Positions 11,201 to 20,825 of a DNA stretch of 64,000 nucleotides are shown here, in pieces; the first letter of the stretch is position 1; every line of letters starts with the position of its first letter. The stretch lies in contig JASISA010000041.1 of assembly GCA_031771865.1 (NCBI GenBank), positions 558,001 through 622,000 of the forward strand, read 5' to 3'. The position numbers were made by a program, and so were the translations under genes. Under the pieces are notes generated by a model, which was not told where the DNA came from, did no database searches, and was given only the letters and a program-made list of their open reading frames with translations. This DNA is from Nothophaeocryptopus gaeumannii (Eukaryota; Ascomycota; Dothideomycetes; Mycosphaerellales; Mycosphaerellaceae).

Positions 11201-12112
11201 GACTGGACGGCCGACGGCACCGAGAACTCGCTCATCACCAACCGGCACAAGCTTCAAATCCGTACGGAAGCCGCGCTTGTCTTTGGCCAGCTGTGCGAGC
11301 TTATCGTGCTTGGGCAAGTCACGGGTGACACCGGCGTCACCGCACGCGGAGAATTCGAGGCCGAGCGAGTCGTCATCGTCCCTGTTGATGCTGTTGGCGT
11401 AACACTCCCAGACGGCAGTACGCTCGCCATCCTTGATGCTGATCTTGATGCAAGGGCGTTGTGAGCTCTTGACGAAGTCGACCTCGGTGATGCGCTCGTC
11501 CACGACCGTTTCGCCCTCTTTCGGCTTCTCTTCTCCCTCATGCATAGTGCGAATCGGCCATCCGAAGGCGAGGTTCTCCGTGCTGTTTAGCCCTGGACGA
11601 ATGCTGATGAGCGCGTGCTCGGAGCTCTTCTTGAACAAGTTCGTCTTCTTGTCGACTCGCTTGAACTTGGGGACGTCGGCTCCGCGATAGGCTTGTTCGC
11701 CGAGGTAGACAGTGTCCATGGGCCACTGCTTCTGCATGTCTTGCTCGAGGAACCGTGGGTAAAGCGTAGCGGCGTCGTGCTCCTGGAACTTGATCTCGGC
11801 AGGCAACTGGTCGTACTTCTTCATCTTGGTCGTAACGACAGGGCCACTGGCTTTGCGCTTCTTGCCGTTCAAGTTGAGTTTCGCGAGGTCTTTGGCGGCT
11901 CCCTCGTCAACGTCGCGGAATGCTTGCTGGAAGGGGTTGTTGTGCGCGACCGTCAGCTTCGATTGCTCTGGGCCAGGATACTCCACGCCATCCATTTCCT
12001 GGACAGCATTGTCCTTGCGCGCTTCCGCCGCAGCTGCCTTTCGCTCCTGCTGGGTTCGCTTCCCCTCCTTGTTGACGAAACCGCCGAGGGTTTGACCGTC
12101 CGGGGACGCCAT
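8276..12112 (-). CDS. UPF1/DNA2-like superfamily 1 helicase
   Basis: A single exon of 1278 residues starts at the ATG at 12112. An upstream in-frame GTG at 12151 is not a credible start. About 640 N-terminal residues have no recognised domain; they are charged early on and include a KKRK stretch that could be a nuclear signal. The helicase core follows. Walker A is GPAGTGKT at about residue 655-662, after a Q-motif-like LNPRQKECISAI. Motif II is DEAGQAS at about 890, motif III region MSGDHKQGRPV, motif IV region NRQYRMDP, and the C-terminal RecA lobe has SPYKAQLRAM, GAEGDVVFLS and VEITRAK. These are AAA_11/AAA_12 hallmarks of UPF1/SMUBP2/DNA2-type helicases, which unwind RNA or DNA using ATP. 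About 300 residues separate motifs I and II, longer than in most relatives. The last 60 residues look non-conserved in style, so an unseen 3' intron is possible. Confidence 0.85.
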   Translation of the reverse strand: MASPDGQTLGGFVNKEGKRTQQERKAAAAEARKDNAVQEMDGVEYPGPEQSKLTVAHNNPFQQAFRDVDEGAAKDLAKLNLNGKKRKASGPVVTTKMKKYDQLPAEIKFQEHDAATLYPRFLEQDMQKQWPMDTVYLGEQAYRGADVPKFKRVDKKTNLFKKSSEHALISIRPGLNSTENLAFGWPIRTMHEGEEKPKEGETVVDERITEVDFVKSSQRPCIKISIKDGERTAVWECYANSINRDDDDSLGLEFSACGDAGVTRDLPKHDKLAQLAKDKRGFRTDLKLVPVGDERVLGAVGRPVWSGITPAAVREYKAQFSKDQSSLSNAQKLIVYLEDAVDVSIFREWFEKEVESIKHFFEYFRTVMWASSKLGNFWWYEHAFPAGQPAATTKVNYPFSQVPVPRWLIREFLVTYHDGVPFSAKMITADTFPEVGSSLYPEANSKAFELCLAVSREIMKAEIELEKLADTNTARIICQMVHIEGHDYVVNFWIVSQGDNPALSQAPAIERRIDARIRLATGQILNLKGTVIRDVFSSGSDFTAKMTAQGTSTTTANNREERFEVTLDFPEDPTAAQRAMNAIRSLQRGQNRNFGVHYPSVVLDSPLPDRPETATLQKKLGKLKTKDKFITEWNKHQLNPRQKECISAIYNKNRGAFLIFGPAGTGKTRTDVAAICSLVAADVPVLVTAPTNEAVNNIMEAFQKHIPEDFDEGSWVRFTGALSKTRLDKVEEDKEDETPAEPKLADFKGAWDDDVIKGDPEAVRKYEATIFMQVMLEAGQSSSFKYKKQGFAEKKLQYAQSLADDEDLALDKDDIQGAQDAKEYLGLIEKLKTAKAANKRGTLEDRTRFFALDELFSAKFLKNKVKLVFCTNNSSSQQTLLDRFRPFVMFQDEAGQASPADSAVPMAAFKEVTPILVMSGDHKQGRPVVISSGISEAHRLLDVSLFQHMVEHPHGLWPSKMLNRQYRMDPYLSAFPREFIYGVELEDDDSVKTESETWKELKGVFNRLQKNDIWNGKPRICIDSESQSEEDGGGSHYNQRDIQFVHLCIRGLLDSGAVKPEHILFISPYKAQLRAMRELLTKQQKPEFAKIRLEATFKAQGAEGDVVFLSFARSNPDDEYDIGFIYWASQLTVEITRAKAALFAVGNFSGWRKALKNNDKEKSFMWADRSLFRSWVQDCIDKQDVISREDFMNIMVHERHIQESKFRAAEVHAAPRAIEVPSVRAFMLSVLTSATPSIGNSSRLLCIDRRGPIGRMSSRDSLRAIQHKPRPQVSFCTR

Positions 12113-12253
12113 CGTGTTTTGTAAGGGTGGAGAAGCCGTAGGCCGCTCCACGTTGCACCTAGAAAGGCGACTTGTACACCGTTTTCACGACACCCGACGT
12201 AATCGAGTGCGCTACTTGGTGCAAGGTTGTGCGCCCGCTTGGGACGACTTTGT
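12113..12253 (-). repeat. Upstream element, copy 2 (inverted partner at 2553-2693)
   Basis: This segment lies immediately before the helicase ATG. In reverse complement it aligns with the sequence before the exonuclease ATG, at the same distance from the start codon. Perfect blocks are at 12215-12188 and 12160-12135. The octamer ACAAAGTC reads at 12253-12246. No ATG occurs within the element in the sense direction, which fits promoter or 5' UTR rather than coding sequence. Confidence 0.85.
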
Positions 12254-13243
12254 GTAGGACCGCCCGGTCTTTCCACTTGAAAGCAGTTCCCGTTTTGTGC
12301 GAGATCGCGTAGGCTTTTCAGCGAGCGCAGGAGCAAAACAAAACAGGGGCGTAGGCGGGTGCGAACCGCCACGCAAATGCGATGAAGAAGAAAGAAAAGA
12401 GGTTGGCGGAGGAGCGAGCTGGAGAAAAGGGCAGAGTGGACGAAACGGGAGCTGCCGTGTTTAGCGTGTTTACTGGAGTGCGTTGGGTCAGAGCAAACGG
12501 CGGGACTTCTGGAGACGATTCACGAAGCGCGAGACAATATCTTTCACATCTTCAAGGTAGGAGGAGACTGAGGAGGTTATTGAGGTTAATGTGTAGAAGG
12601 ACTACATGTCTTAGACATCACGAGCGGTACACCAGCGCTTCGAGACGGACGATGTTAACATGAGAATGTATCGCATGGTAAGAGACCTTTGCAACGCTGC
12701 AGGATAGTACTACAGGCTTTATTAAACAGGCTGCGAGACCTACATATCCGATCTGCCCGTTTTACAATACGAGGAAGCAAGCACGTCGGTTTATCGAGTA
12801 CATAGCTAGCACCCTTAATAGATTTCAATACTTTAATATTGGCTTATCCCTGCCATAGTCCTATGTACTCTGAAGGTGTAGGTACGTGCGATTAGTTCCT
12901 ACACCTTCAAACGTTTAGCATGTGAAAGCCCCGCAGGAGATGAAGTTCTGAATGTGGGCCCCGAGCCTACGTGTGATTGGCTGGGGTTAACGCCACCAGG
13001 TTGATCCTTAGCGAATAGCATTTCCCGCACCTCCGCAGAACGTCACCATCGACAACAGGCATTGTGAGGAGTATAAGAAGGAGGAAGAAGAAATTGAAGA
13101 GTCAAAAGAAGCAGAGAGAGTATACAGGAAGAGCCAAGAGGAGGCGAGGAAGAAGCGAACTCGCGAACGGCACACACAGAAGAAGAGAAGGGCACATCAG
13201 CAGAACGAGTACAGAGGCCGCTGTGGCCTGAATCACAGTCACC
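12254..13243. other. Intergenic between divergent helicase and uL14m genes
   Basis: Region of about 1 kb holding the upstream sequences of both neighbours. A purine-rich stretch (about 13070-13200, many GAAGA/GAGGA units) precedes the ribosomal protein start. A 93-codon open frame at 12382-12663 has no recognisable feature. No other gene seen. Confidence 0.45.
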
Positions 13244-13817
13244 ATGATCCAACTCAAGGTACGCGATATCACCAGAGACCCGCAAGGACCTTCTACGCGA
13301 CTTGCGATCTCTCTTGGACTCCCATCAAAGCCTCCCGTTCACTTCTTGCAAGCTTGCAATTGCAACATACATTCAGACACACGGATGAATAGTACCCCAT
13401 CTCTACCTCCACTAACTACTGCAGACAATGTGCAACGTAATCGACAACTCCGGCGCCGCCATAGCCGAATGCATAAAAGTCCTCCGTCGCAAATCTCCCG
13501 CAACAGTCGGCGACCGCATAATAGTCGTCGTGCAAAAACAACGAAACTTCGGCCCAGAATCCGCCGGCGGTTCCTCCTCCTCCGTCTCAGCAGCAAACAA
13601 AGTCCGACGAGGAGATATACGACACGCGGTGGTGGTACGGACGAAGAAGAAGTATCAAAGACCTGATGGATCAGTGGTGGCATTTGATGATAATGCTTGT
13701 GTGTTGATCAACAAGGGTGGGGAACCGATTGGGACGAGACTGAATGGGATAGTTGGAAGGGAGGTTAGGGAGAAGGGGTGGAGTAAAATTTTGAGTTTGG
13801 CGCCGATGCATTTGTAA
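13244..13817 (+). CDS. MRPL38: Mitochondrial large-subunit ribosomal protein uL14m
   Basis: Product of 135 residues matching the bacterial L14 family, a mitoribosome large-subunit protein that binds rRNA near the intersubunit bridge. Exon 1 (13244-13258) encodes only MIQLK. The 166-nt intron (13259-13424) has a good branch site (CTAAC) and ends in GCAG. Exon 2 (13425-13817) begins TMCNVIDNSGAAIAECIKVL, so the joined start MIQLKT mirrors the MIQ start of bacterial L14. Further signatures are VGDRIIVVVQK, KVRRGDIRHAVVVRTKK, and DNACVLINKGGEPIGTR before GPV-like IVGREVR. The very short first exon would be missed by ORF calling. The symbol follows the yeast name for uL14m; orthology is inferred from motifs. 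Confidence 0.95.
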
Positions 13818-15117
13818 GAGACTGGAAGAGGTGGACAAGGCGGAAAGAATGAGAGAAGTGTGCCGCCACTAAAGAGCTGGACGCCAGGAGGTGCGTGTAC
13901 AGGGAAAGATACCACTGAGGACACATAGCGAAGGCGTCAGGGAGCAAGGCCAATCGACAACTTTACTCGTGCGAGACATGCAATCTTCAGGTTATTGCGC
14001 TGCTAATCAAGGTCAACGACACAGGATCGCTCCTCCGCCCAGATGCCTGCCTTCGTGAAGACCATCGATCCTTCCGTGAATGAGACAGCCTTGCGAATTC
14101 ACTTGGCAGGAACCAAGCGGATGAAGCCGAGAGACTGAATCCCATGGGTAGAGGAAGGAGCCTACAGGACATGACATCTTCTGCAATTTTCGACCTGTGA
14201 CACCAACATCTCCAAACACACGACACGCACATCTCAGCTGAAGTGTCCGCAAACTCGCCCACGACGTCAACAGAAGACTCAAATCACCAACACATCCAGC
14301 TTCTTGCTATCTCTCTGGTACAGCGACTACAACAACCTCGCTTGGCACAGCATCATGGTCCGTGGATGGGTTACTAGGGCTGTGTCCGTGTCGGCATTAG
14401 TGCCGCGCACTGCAATCGATTCCCAATCTTGCATAGCGGCCGCGATGCTAGCGGCGCTTGTGCTGGAGCCTGGCTCTGTGCTGTTCAAAGACGCGGCGTT
14501 CATGTCGATTGCCAAGGCTAACAGAAAAAACACCTTGACTGTTGGTCCGCGCGCTCATCCGCGACAGCGCTGCCTCGAAAGATTTTCGGGTGTTTTGTAA
14601 CGCCTTCAGCGCTGGTGTTGTTATGTGTAAGCACATACACTTTGCATCGTGACTTTAGTCTAACGTAAATGCCCAAATCTCTTGACTGAGATACCTCACG
14701 ACTCTCTCTCTGTCTGCCGACCCCTACCTCGCGTGTCCGTGATCCATCGCAAATGTCTGTGGGGATGCGCTGCCGAACCAGCTCAACTGCACTGCATATC
14801 AATCACTTTTGGCATACAGCCTCTTCTCGTGGTCCTGGCTCAGCGCTTCCGCTATTGACCGTTATTGCTCTCTGGTACCGGCTATGAAGGCCAAAGATCA
14901 GAGCTGAGAGGACAAAGACGGAGACAAGCGCGAAATACTCAGTCGATTACAGAGTTAGTGGAAGCTCTTCTATCCCAACTTCTCTGTCTATGAAGAAGAG
15001 CTGACTTATCCCAAGTACGATGAACAAGAATAGAAACGCTAAGAGGGAGTTTTCGACTCCAAGTCAAGGCCGTTCAATCCACATTCATCCAATTCATGCT
15101 ATGCAAGCAGTTTCTCA
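13818..15117. other. Intergenic, no gene recognised
   Basis: About 1.3 kb between the 3' ends of uL14m and of the open frame downstream of coronin. Open frames of 60-98 codons are present on both strands without motifs. Nothing else seen. Confidence 0.45.
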
Positions 15118-15447
15118 TCAGCCTATGCTTCCCTTCCTGCCCGGCAGCTCAGGGATGACGTGCCACTTGTATCGGTCAGCTTTGGTAGGACTAGCACTTC
15201 CACTGCCACTGTCGCCGCTCGTACCGGCTTCACTCAACTTTCCAACAATCTCTTGCACCGACTGGCGCCTAGAATGGCCCGCGTGGGTGGCAGCGCGTGC
15301 CGGCGGAGGACCCATGGGCGAGAGCGGTGGCAGCGATGGGTATTCGTGAGGAGCAGCACCAGCGGTAGTATCCAACTTCGGCAGGACTGGCTTTTTAGAC
15401 TGAGAAGTGCGCGAAGTTTGCGCATTCAAAGGCTGCGGTAAAGAGAC
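15118..15447 (-). other. In-frame open extension after the coronin stop (110 codons including the stop)
   Basis: Directly after the coronin TAG (15450-15448) the same frame stays open for 109 codons, until TGA at 15120-15118. The translation is Pro/Ser-rich and protein-like, with PSLPPLSPMGPPPARA, then HSRRQSVQEIVGKLSEAG and a final KADRYKWHVIPELPGRKG. No ATG lies near its start. It could be a stop-readthrough tail, an alternatively spliced C-terminus, the remains of a longer coronin, or chance. No intron of normal length that would remove the TAG is visible. Confidence 0.4.
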
Positions 15448-17421
15448 CTACTCTCCGACCTTGGCCTTCAATTGCGCGACTTCGGACGTCAGCTGCTCGA
15501 TCTGCTTGCCTTGGCTTTGTAGCATCGTTCGGATCTCGTTAAGAACGTCTCGCAGACCGCCAGTAGCTGCGCTCGCAGATGGAGCAGGTGTTGAAGAAGC
15601 GGCAGGTGCTGTTGCCTTTTCTTTCTCTCGCAGATCGCTAGCAGCTGGTGCAGATGCAGCGGAGATCCCCTCACCCGAGTTGGCGCTGTTTGCAAGATTC
15701 TTTGGTTCCTCCTTCGGCGCCGGCGCTGGTGCTGAAAGGGGCGCAGATGTGGTCTTGGTGGGCGATGGCGCTGTGACTTCGGCCTGGCGAGTAGCAGCAA
15801 CCGAAGGTCGTTCGACTGGCTTCTGGATCTCCTCGAACGAGCTGTCGTCTTTGACGTCTTCCTCCTCTTCATCTTTATCGGCGAACTTGTCTGCCATCGA
15901 GGCCATCGACTCCTTGTTGGAGTTTACGCTTGGCATCTCCCGCGTGGCAGCTGCCGATGGTGCTGATGCTGGTATTGAGTCTACCTTTGGCTCTGGCTTT
16001 GGGTCTGCTTTTGGCGCTGCTGCCGGAGTCGGAGCTGCAGGCGTGGTCGTGGACGGCTTTGTCACGTGCTCTGCAGCAATCATGTGTGGCTCCTTTCCAT
16101 CGTAGACGTCGTTCATAGAGAGCATAGGAGGCAATGCTGACTTGCCCTGAAACCACTCCGCGCTAGACATGGCTGGCTCAGTGCCGACGGTCGGCGGGTA
16201 GATGTCGTCCTGGAACGTCTCCGCTCGTCGTGGTACGATGAACGAGATTGGCTCAATGTAGCTGTCATCAACCGTCTTGAACGCGCGTGTGACCTCGTGC
16301 TCGTGGGTATTGACGCCGCGTTTCGGCAGGAAGGCAATACCTCGCTGCGGGTTCGGTGATCGGTATTCGGACAGGTACTCGAACTTGTCGTTTTGGTATT
16401 CGTAGTAGCGAATGTTGCCATCACCTTTGCCAGCAATGTAGAGCATCTGGCAGCCGTCATCCCAAAATGGCATACCGATGCCAGAGCCAGAGTCGAGGGG
16501 CTGGAAGCCGCCGATGGGCTCCTTCGGGTTGCGAGTGTCCCAGAGACCCAACTGACGCTCACTCATCTTCGAGAAACCCGTAGTCACTATCCGTTCGTGA
16601 TCGCCCATCCATTGCACTCTGCTATTCTTGGCACCACTGTGGCCTACGCCTTCGTACGCTGGCTTCTCTTGTCGCACATCCCAGAATCGCAGCTTCTTGT
16701 CTCGGGAGGTGGTCACGAGGGTGCTGCCATTGGCGCTCCACGACAGCGATGTGAAGATATCGGTGCCCTTCAAGGTAAGCTTCGGCTTGCCATCCTCCAA
16801 ATCCCAGATCTTGACAGTGTAGTCGCCCGACGAAGACGCGAGCACATTCTCGGCGGCTGGGTTGAAGAGCACGTGTCCAACCTTTCTGCTTCCGTTTCAG
16901 TACCCGCGTCTGCCACGCGCGGCGCGCACAAATTGTTCTGTCCTTACCGTGAGTGTCCACTCAGCTTGCCCACAGGCTTCACATCCTCCGGCTCATCTGC
17001 ATCCGTGCGCAACTTGAAGTTCTCTGGCACCTGCCACAAGAACACTTTCCCATCGTCCGACGCCGACGCAATGATGGAGTCGTCAAAGGGACTCCAATCC
17101 ACATCCAACACCACGGCCGAATGACCGCGAAACAATGGAAGTTGTTCCGGAAGCTTACCTCTCTCTTCTAGGGGGATGACAGCGAATGCGCCGCCTCCAC
17201 CGGCCTCCCAGTTGACGGCGAGGTATTTGGGGTTGGCCTTGACCAGGTTCGTGTCCCAGGCATTCTTGGAGATGCGCAGGTTGTCATAGCATTGTTCGCG
17301 CTTGACGTTCTGACCGAACACGTGCCCTGTATATTGTGAGACGCGTGCATTTGCATCAGGCGTGAGAGTGCGGGCGGTGTAGCTTACGGTACTTGGACGC
17401 GCGCACGAATCGTCCCGACAT
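15448..17421 (-). CDS. CRN1: Coronin, WD40 actin-binding protein
   Basis: Three exons (17421-17388, 17326-16948, 16885-15448) give 616 residues. Exon 1 encodes MSGRFVRASKYR, the conserved coronin N-terminus, and is too short for ORF prediction. Exon 2 holds VFGQNVKREQCYDNLRIS and the first WD repeats (FRGHSAVVLDVDWSPFDD). Exon 3 holds LSGHSRKVGHVLFNPAAENV across the junction, further WD units and the coronin-specific block after the propeller (ISFIVPRRAETFQDDIYPP). A long acidic and Pro/Ala-rich linker leads to a C-terminal coiled coil (LRDVLNEIRTMLQSQGKQIE) used for oligomerisation. Coronin binds F-actin and regulates Arp2/3 at cortical patches. Introns are 61 nt (17387-17327) and 62 nt (16947-16886), with GTAAG donors and CAG acceptors. 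The frame continues open past the TAG. Confidence 0.95.
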
Positions 17422-17950
17422 CTGTTAAGTATTTCGCCGTAGTTATGCAGGTGGTGGTGGAGGGTCCAATGTAGGTGTCAGTACAAGAATCGGGCGCAGA
17501 AACGAACTTGGCGAAGAGGAAGGAACAATGCAGACGGGAAGTGATGGAGAGGTCTTGCTTTGTTCCGCAGGCGCAACAAAGGTGGTGTGCTGGTTGTCGT
17601 GGATGGATGGAGGAGGGTTGCAGGTTACAAGGTTCAGGTTGGCAACAGTAACATGCACTGTCCACTGAGAGTCTGAGGTGCAGTCCAATCCCAGCAGCTC
17701 CGCGACGCCAACCAGACCCTGACGAGTCTCGGCTGTGGCTGTGCTGGTTCAAGCCTCAGGCATGAACAAAGGAGAAATTTCTCTCGCCTGCCCTCGCCTG
17801 CACTCGCTCTTCTCTTATCGCAGCATCAACAATCACAACACTTCCATCGGCCAAGAGCATGAGCATGAGCGTGAGCATGATAACTGTTCCTGCACACGGC
17901 ATGCTACGGCGGGCGGCTACCTCACTCCATACCATGTCACCTCCTCTCGG
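17422..17950. other. Intergenic, upstream of coronin
   Basis: Divergent upstream region shared by coronin and the fucosidase gene. Short GAGCAT/GAGCGT repeats occur around 17858-17880. No gene recognised. Confidence 0.4.
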
Positions 17951-18046
17951 CACTTTCACTTCCATCGCTGCAACATCGTCACCTTGCTGCCCTTGCACTT
18001 TCACTTTCACTTTCATCGCTGCAACCTCGTCGCCCTGCTGCCCTTG
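17951..18046 (+). repeat. Imperfect direct repeat, two units of about 45-51 bp
   Basis: Unit 1 (17951-17995) and unit 2 (17996-18046) share CACTTTCACTT, CATCGCTGCAAC and CTGCTGCCCTTG in the same order. Unit 2 carries one extra TTTCAC step. The repeat lies about 155 bp before the fucosidase ATG. Confidence 0.8.
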
Positions 18047-18201
18047 AAGCGGGGCAGTCGATAGGCATTGATTGCACACTGCACACTGCATTCTGCCAAG
18101 CTTTCGACTTGCCCGCTGGGCAGTCTGAATCGATATGCAGGTACAAGTATTCGGCCTCATGGCTTCATTGTCTGCTGTGTCACCGCTTCTCGTACTTCAA
18201 T

Positions 18202-20736
18202 ATGCGGCTGCTCAGTCTGCGAGCCGCGACTCATCTAATACCTCTGGCGCTCTGCCAGAGGGTGACCTTCAATAACACTGATGGCCTCATAGTCAATCCA
18301 AACAAAGCGGATGTTCAGCAAGGCGGAACGGATTATGCGCTTTCTCTGCCTATTGACCTCTCCAGCTTGCGCAACAACCGCGGGTTTGGCATGAGACCGA
18401 ACGATGCTAACTTCGATGGCTCTGACGGAAGCTATCCTGCACAATACCTGCCGGATGCCAATTTCACCTATGACGGTGTCAACTACATCTTCCCACAGTA
18501 CAAGGCAGCCGGCAACGACAATGTCCTTGCACAGGGTCAGACTATTACGCCTCCCAGGGGAAGGTACTTCAGCATTCACATGCTGGCAGCAGCCGAGAGT
18601 GCCATTGCAACGGGCACCGTTAATGTCACTTACGCGGACAACACTACCGCCTCAAGACCTATTACTTGTGATCCGTGGTGGGCATGGTAGGTTCAATCAA
18701 GCGTTCCCATGGTGTTGTTTAAGCAATATTGCTAACTCGAGCACCTCTACAGGCCACTCCCTTATGGTGGCGACCTCATCTTTCCTTACTACCAAACAAA
18801 CGAGAGTATGGACTGGAACCGGTCTATGATCTATCAGACCATCAATTGGCTGGATTCAAGCAAAGAGATCACTAGTATTCAGTTGCCCAACGTCACTGCC
18901 GGCGCATCCAGTGGCGCTGGAGGAGGGGAGTTGACCACCCGATTGCACATTTTCGCGCTCTCACTGGTTCCCGCCACCGAATCTGGAATCAGCTTACAAG
19001 TCCAACATGCTCGCTCTACGCAGATGTGGATCGAGGGAACGAACAAGACTCAGGTTGTTGAGGTCCGAGTGATGAACGTTGGTGATGAATGGGTTTTGGC
19101 AAGCAACAGCGTCAAAGTGACTATCGAGGCGCACGGGCTGAAAACTATCGTCCCGGGTATCATTAATCGTCTCAGACCGGCGGATGAAACGCTGGTCCGC
19201 ATTGGAGTCGTCAACGCGGCAGGGACCCCAGAAGGCACCACTGGCGAAGCGACCGTGCAGATCACTGGAATTGGAATACAAACCAGCTCGACTTTCAATG
19301 CTACTTTCGGCATCGTGCCTTACGAAGCCACATATGCTGATGTCTACAGACATGAAGCTCCGTTGTGGTACACTGGCGCTAAGTATGGCATCTTCATCCA
19401 CTGGGGAGTGTACGCTGTGCCAGGCTGGGGAAATGTAGGGCACAATGGTATGTGTATGATTCAAAGACTTTGTAACAAACACTGATGACGGTCTCTAGAA
19501 CAATACGCCGAATGGTACTGGTGGTATATGAACCTCGGCAAGAACGCCACCAAGGGAAACTTCTGGCAGTACAATCTCGATACATACGGACCAAACCACG
19601 TCTACGACGACTTCATTCAGAACTTCACCGCCGATGCTTACCAACCGAAAGATTGGGTCGACCTCTTCGCCGACGCCGGCGCCCGATACTTCGTCCAAAC
19701 ATCCAAGCACCACGAAGGCTACGCCCTCTTCGACATGCCATCCAACATCTCCCTCCGCACAAGCGTCGCCCAATTCCCACACAAAAACCTCCTCCAAGAC
19801 CTCTTCTCCGCCGCAGATCAATACCAACCCCATCTCCACAAAGCAGCCTACTACTCCATGCCCGAATGGTTCCACCCAGACTACACACCCTACGGCTTCG
19901 GAGACTGGGCAGGCGGAAACGCCACAAACCCTTACACAAACGAAACCCTCCCCTATACCGGCTACGTCCCCGTCGCCGATTATGTCCGCGACCTACAGCT
20001 GCCCCAAATGCGTATACTCGCCGAAATGGGCACGGAAATCATGTGGTGCGATATCGGAGGTAACAACCTCACACCCGAATTCGCCGCCAAATGGTTCAAC
20101 GACGCCGCCGCCCAGGGAAAACAAGTCGTCATCAATAACCGTTGCGGTATCCCAGGCGATTTCGATACACCAGAATACGCCAAGTACGGTGCTGTACAGT
20201 ACAGGAAATGGGAATCCAACTTAGGTCTCGACCCTTATTCCTACGGCTACAACCGCGCTACACCCGCGTCTGCGTATCTGAGTCCTAGCGGGATTGTTAC
20301 TAGTCTGGTGGATATTGTGAGTAAGAATGGCAATTTTTTGTTGGATGTGGGGCCGATGGCGAATGGGACGATTGTGCAGGCCGAACGGGATAATCTACGC
20401 GCCGCAGGATCCTGGATCAAGTCTCATGGGGAAGCTATCTTCAACACCTCTTACTGGTTTGTGACTCCTGAGGAAGGGGAGGCTGTTCGTTTCACACGAA
20501 CACAAGACGCCTTTTACATCTTGACGTTGTATCCGCCCAACGCGACACTGATTTTGGACTCGCCTGTGCCTTATGTCCCTGGCGACCAGGTTACCATGGT
20601 TGGTGGAAATATGTCCGGCACGGTTGTGCCGAGTCGATTGGAAGCGAATGGGAGTTTGGTGCTGGAGATTAGTGAGGCGGTGAGGAGGGCGGATCGGTAT
20701 AGTTGGGTGTTTAAAATTCCGTATGGGGGTAATTGA
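18202..20736 (+). CDS. Secreted GH29 alpha-L-fucosidase
   Basis: Three exons (18202-18686, 18753-19447, 19499-20736) encode 805 residues. The chosen start, MRLLSLRAATHLIPLALC, gives a plausible signal peptide; an in-frame ATG-less extension upstream does not. Residues about 25-390 form an N-terminal beta-rich region with N-glycosylation sequons. The GH29 catalytic domain then follows: WYTGAKYGIFIHWGVYAVPGW (around the second junction), ARYFVQTSKHHEGYALF, and EMGTEIMWCDIGGN, where Asp about 578 sits in the nucleophile position. VSKNGNFLLDVGPMANG is another hallmark. The enzyme would remove terminal alpha-L-fucose from plant or fungal glycans outside the cell. Introns of 66 and 51 nt have GTAGGT/GTATGT donors. 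The N-terminal domain makes it longer than many GH29 enzymes (about 450-600). Confidence 0.93.
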
Positions 20737-20774
20737 CTATCGAGGGTAAAGATGTTGGAGGGAATTGGACGACG

Positions 20775-20802
20775 GGAGGAGGAGGAGGAGGAGGAGGAGG
20801 AA
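20775..20802 (+). repeat. (GGA)n microsatellite
   Basis: A run of GGA/GAG triplets just after the fucosidase stop, continuing as interrupted GAAGAGGAGGAG to about 20825. It lies in the presumed 3' UTR. Confidence 0.85.
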
Positions 20803-20825
20803 GGGAAGCAAGAAGAGGAGGAGAT

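Noticed and set aside
12112..12151. Upstream GTG start for the helicase
   Set aside because: Nuclear fungal genes rarely start at GTG, and the stretch is part of the shared upstream element, whose homology stops at the ATG.
2553..12253. Classical DNA transposon or helicase-type (Helitron) element
   Set aside because: There is no transposase or Rep domain, no target-site duplication and no Helitron-type ends. The repeats end exactly at start codons, which fits promoter/leader duplication better.
15407..16105. 232-codon open frame on + strand antisense to coronin
   Set aside because: It mirrors the Ala/Pro-rich coronin linker and has only low-complexity Ala/Gly/Ser sequence.
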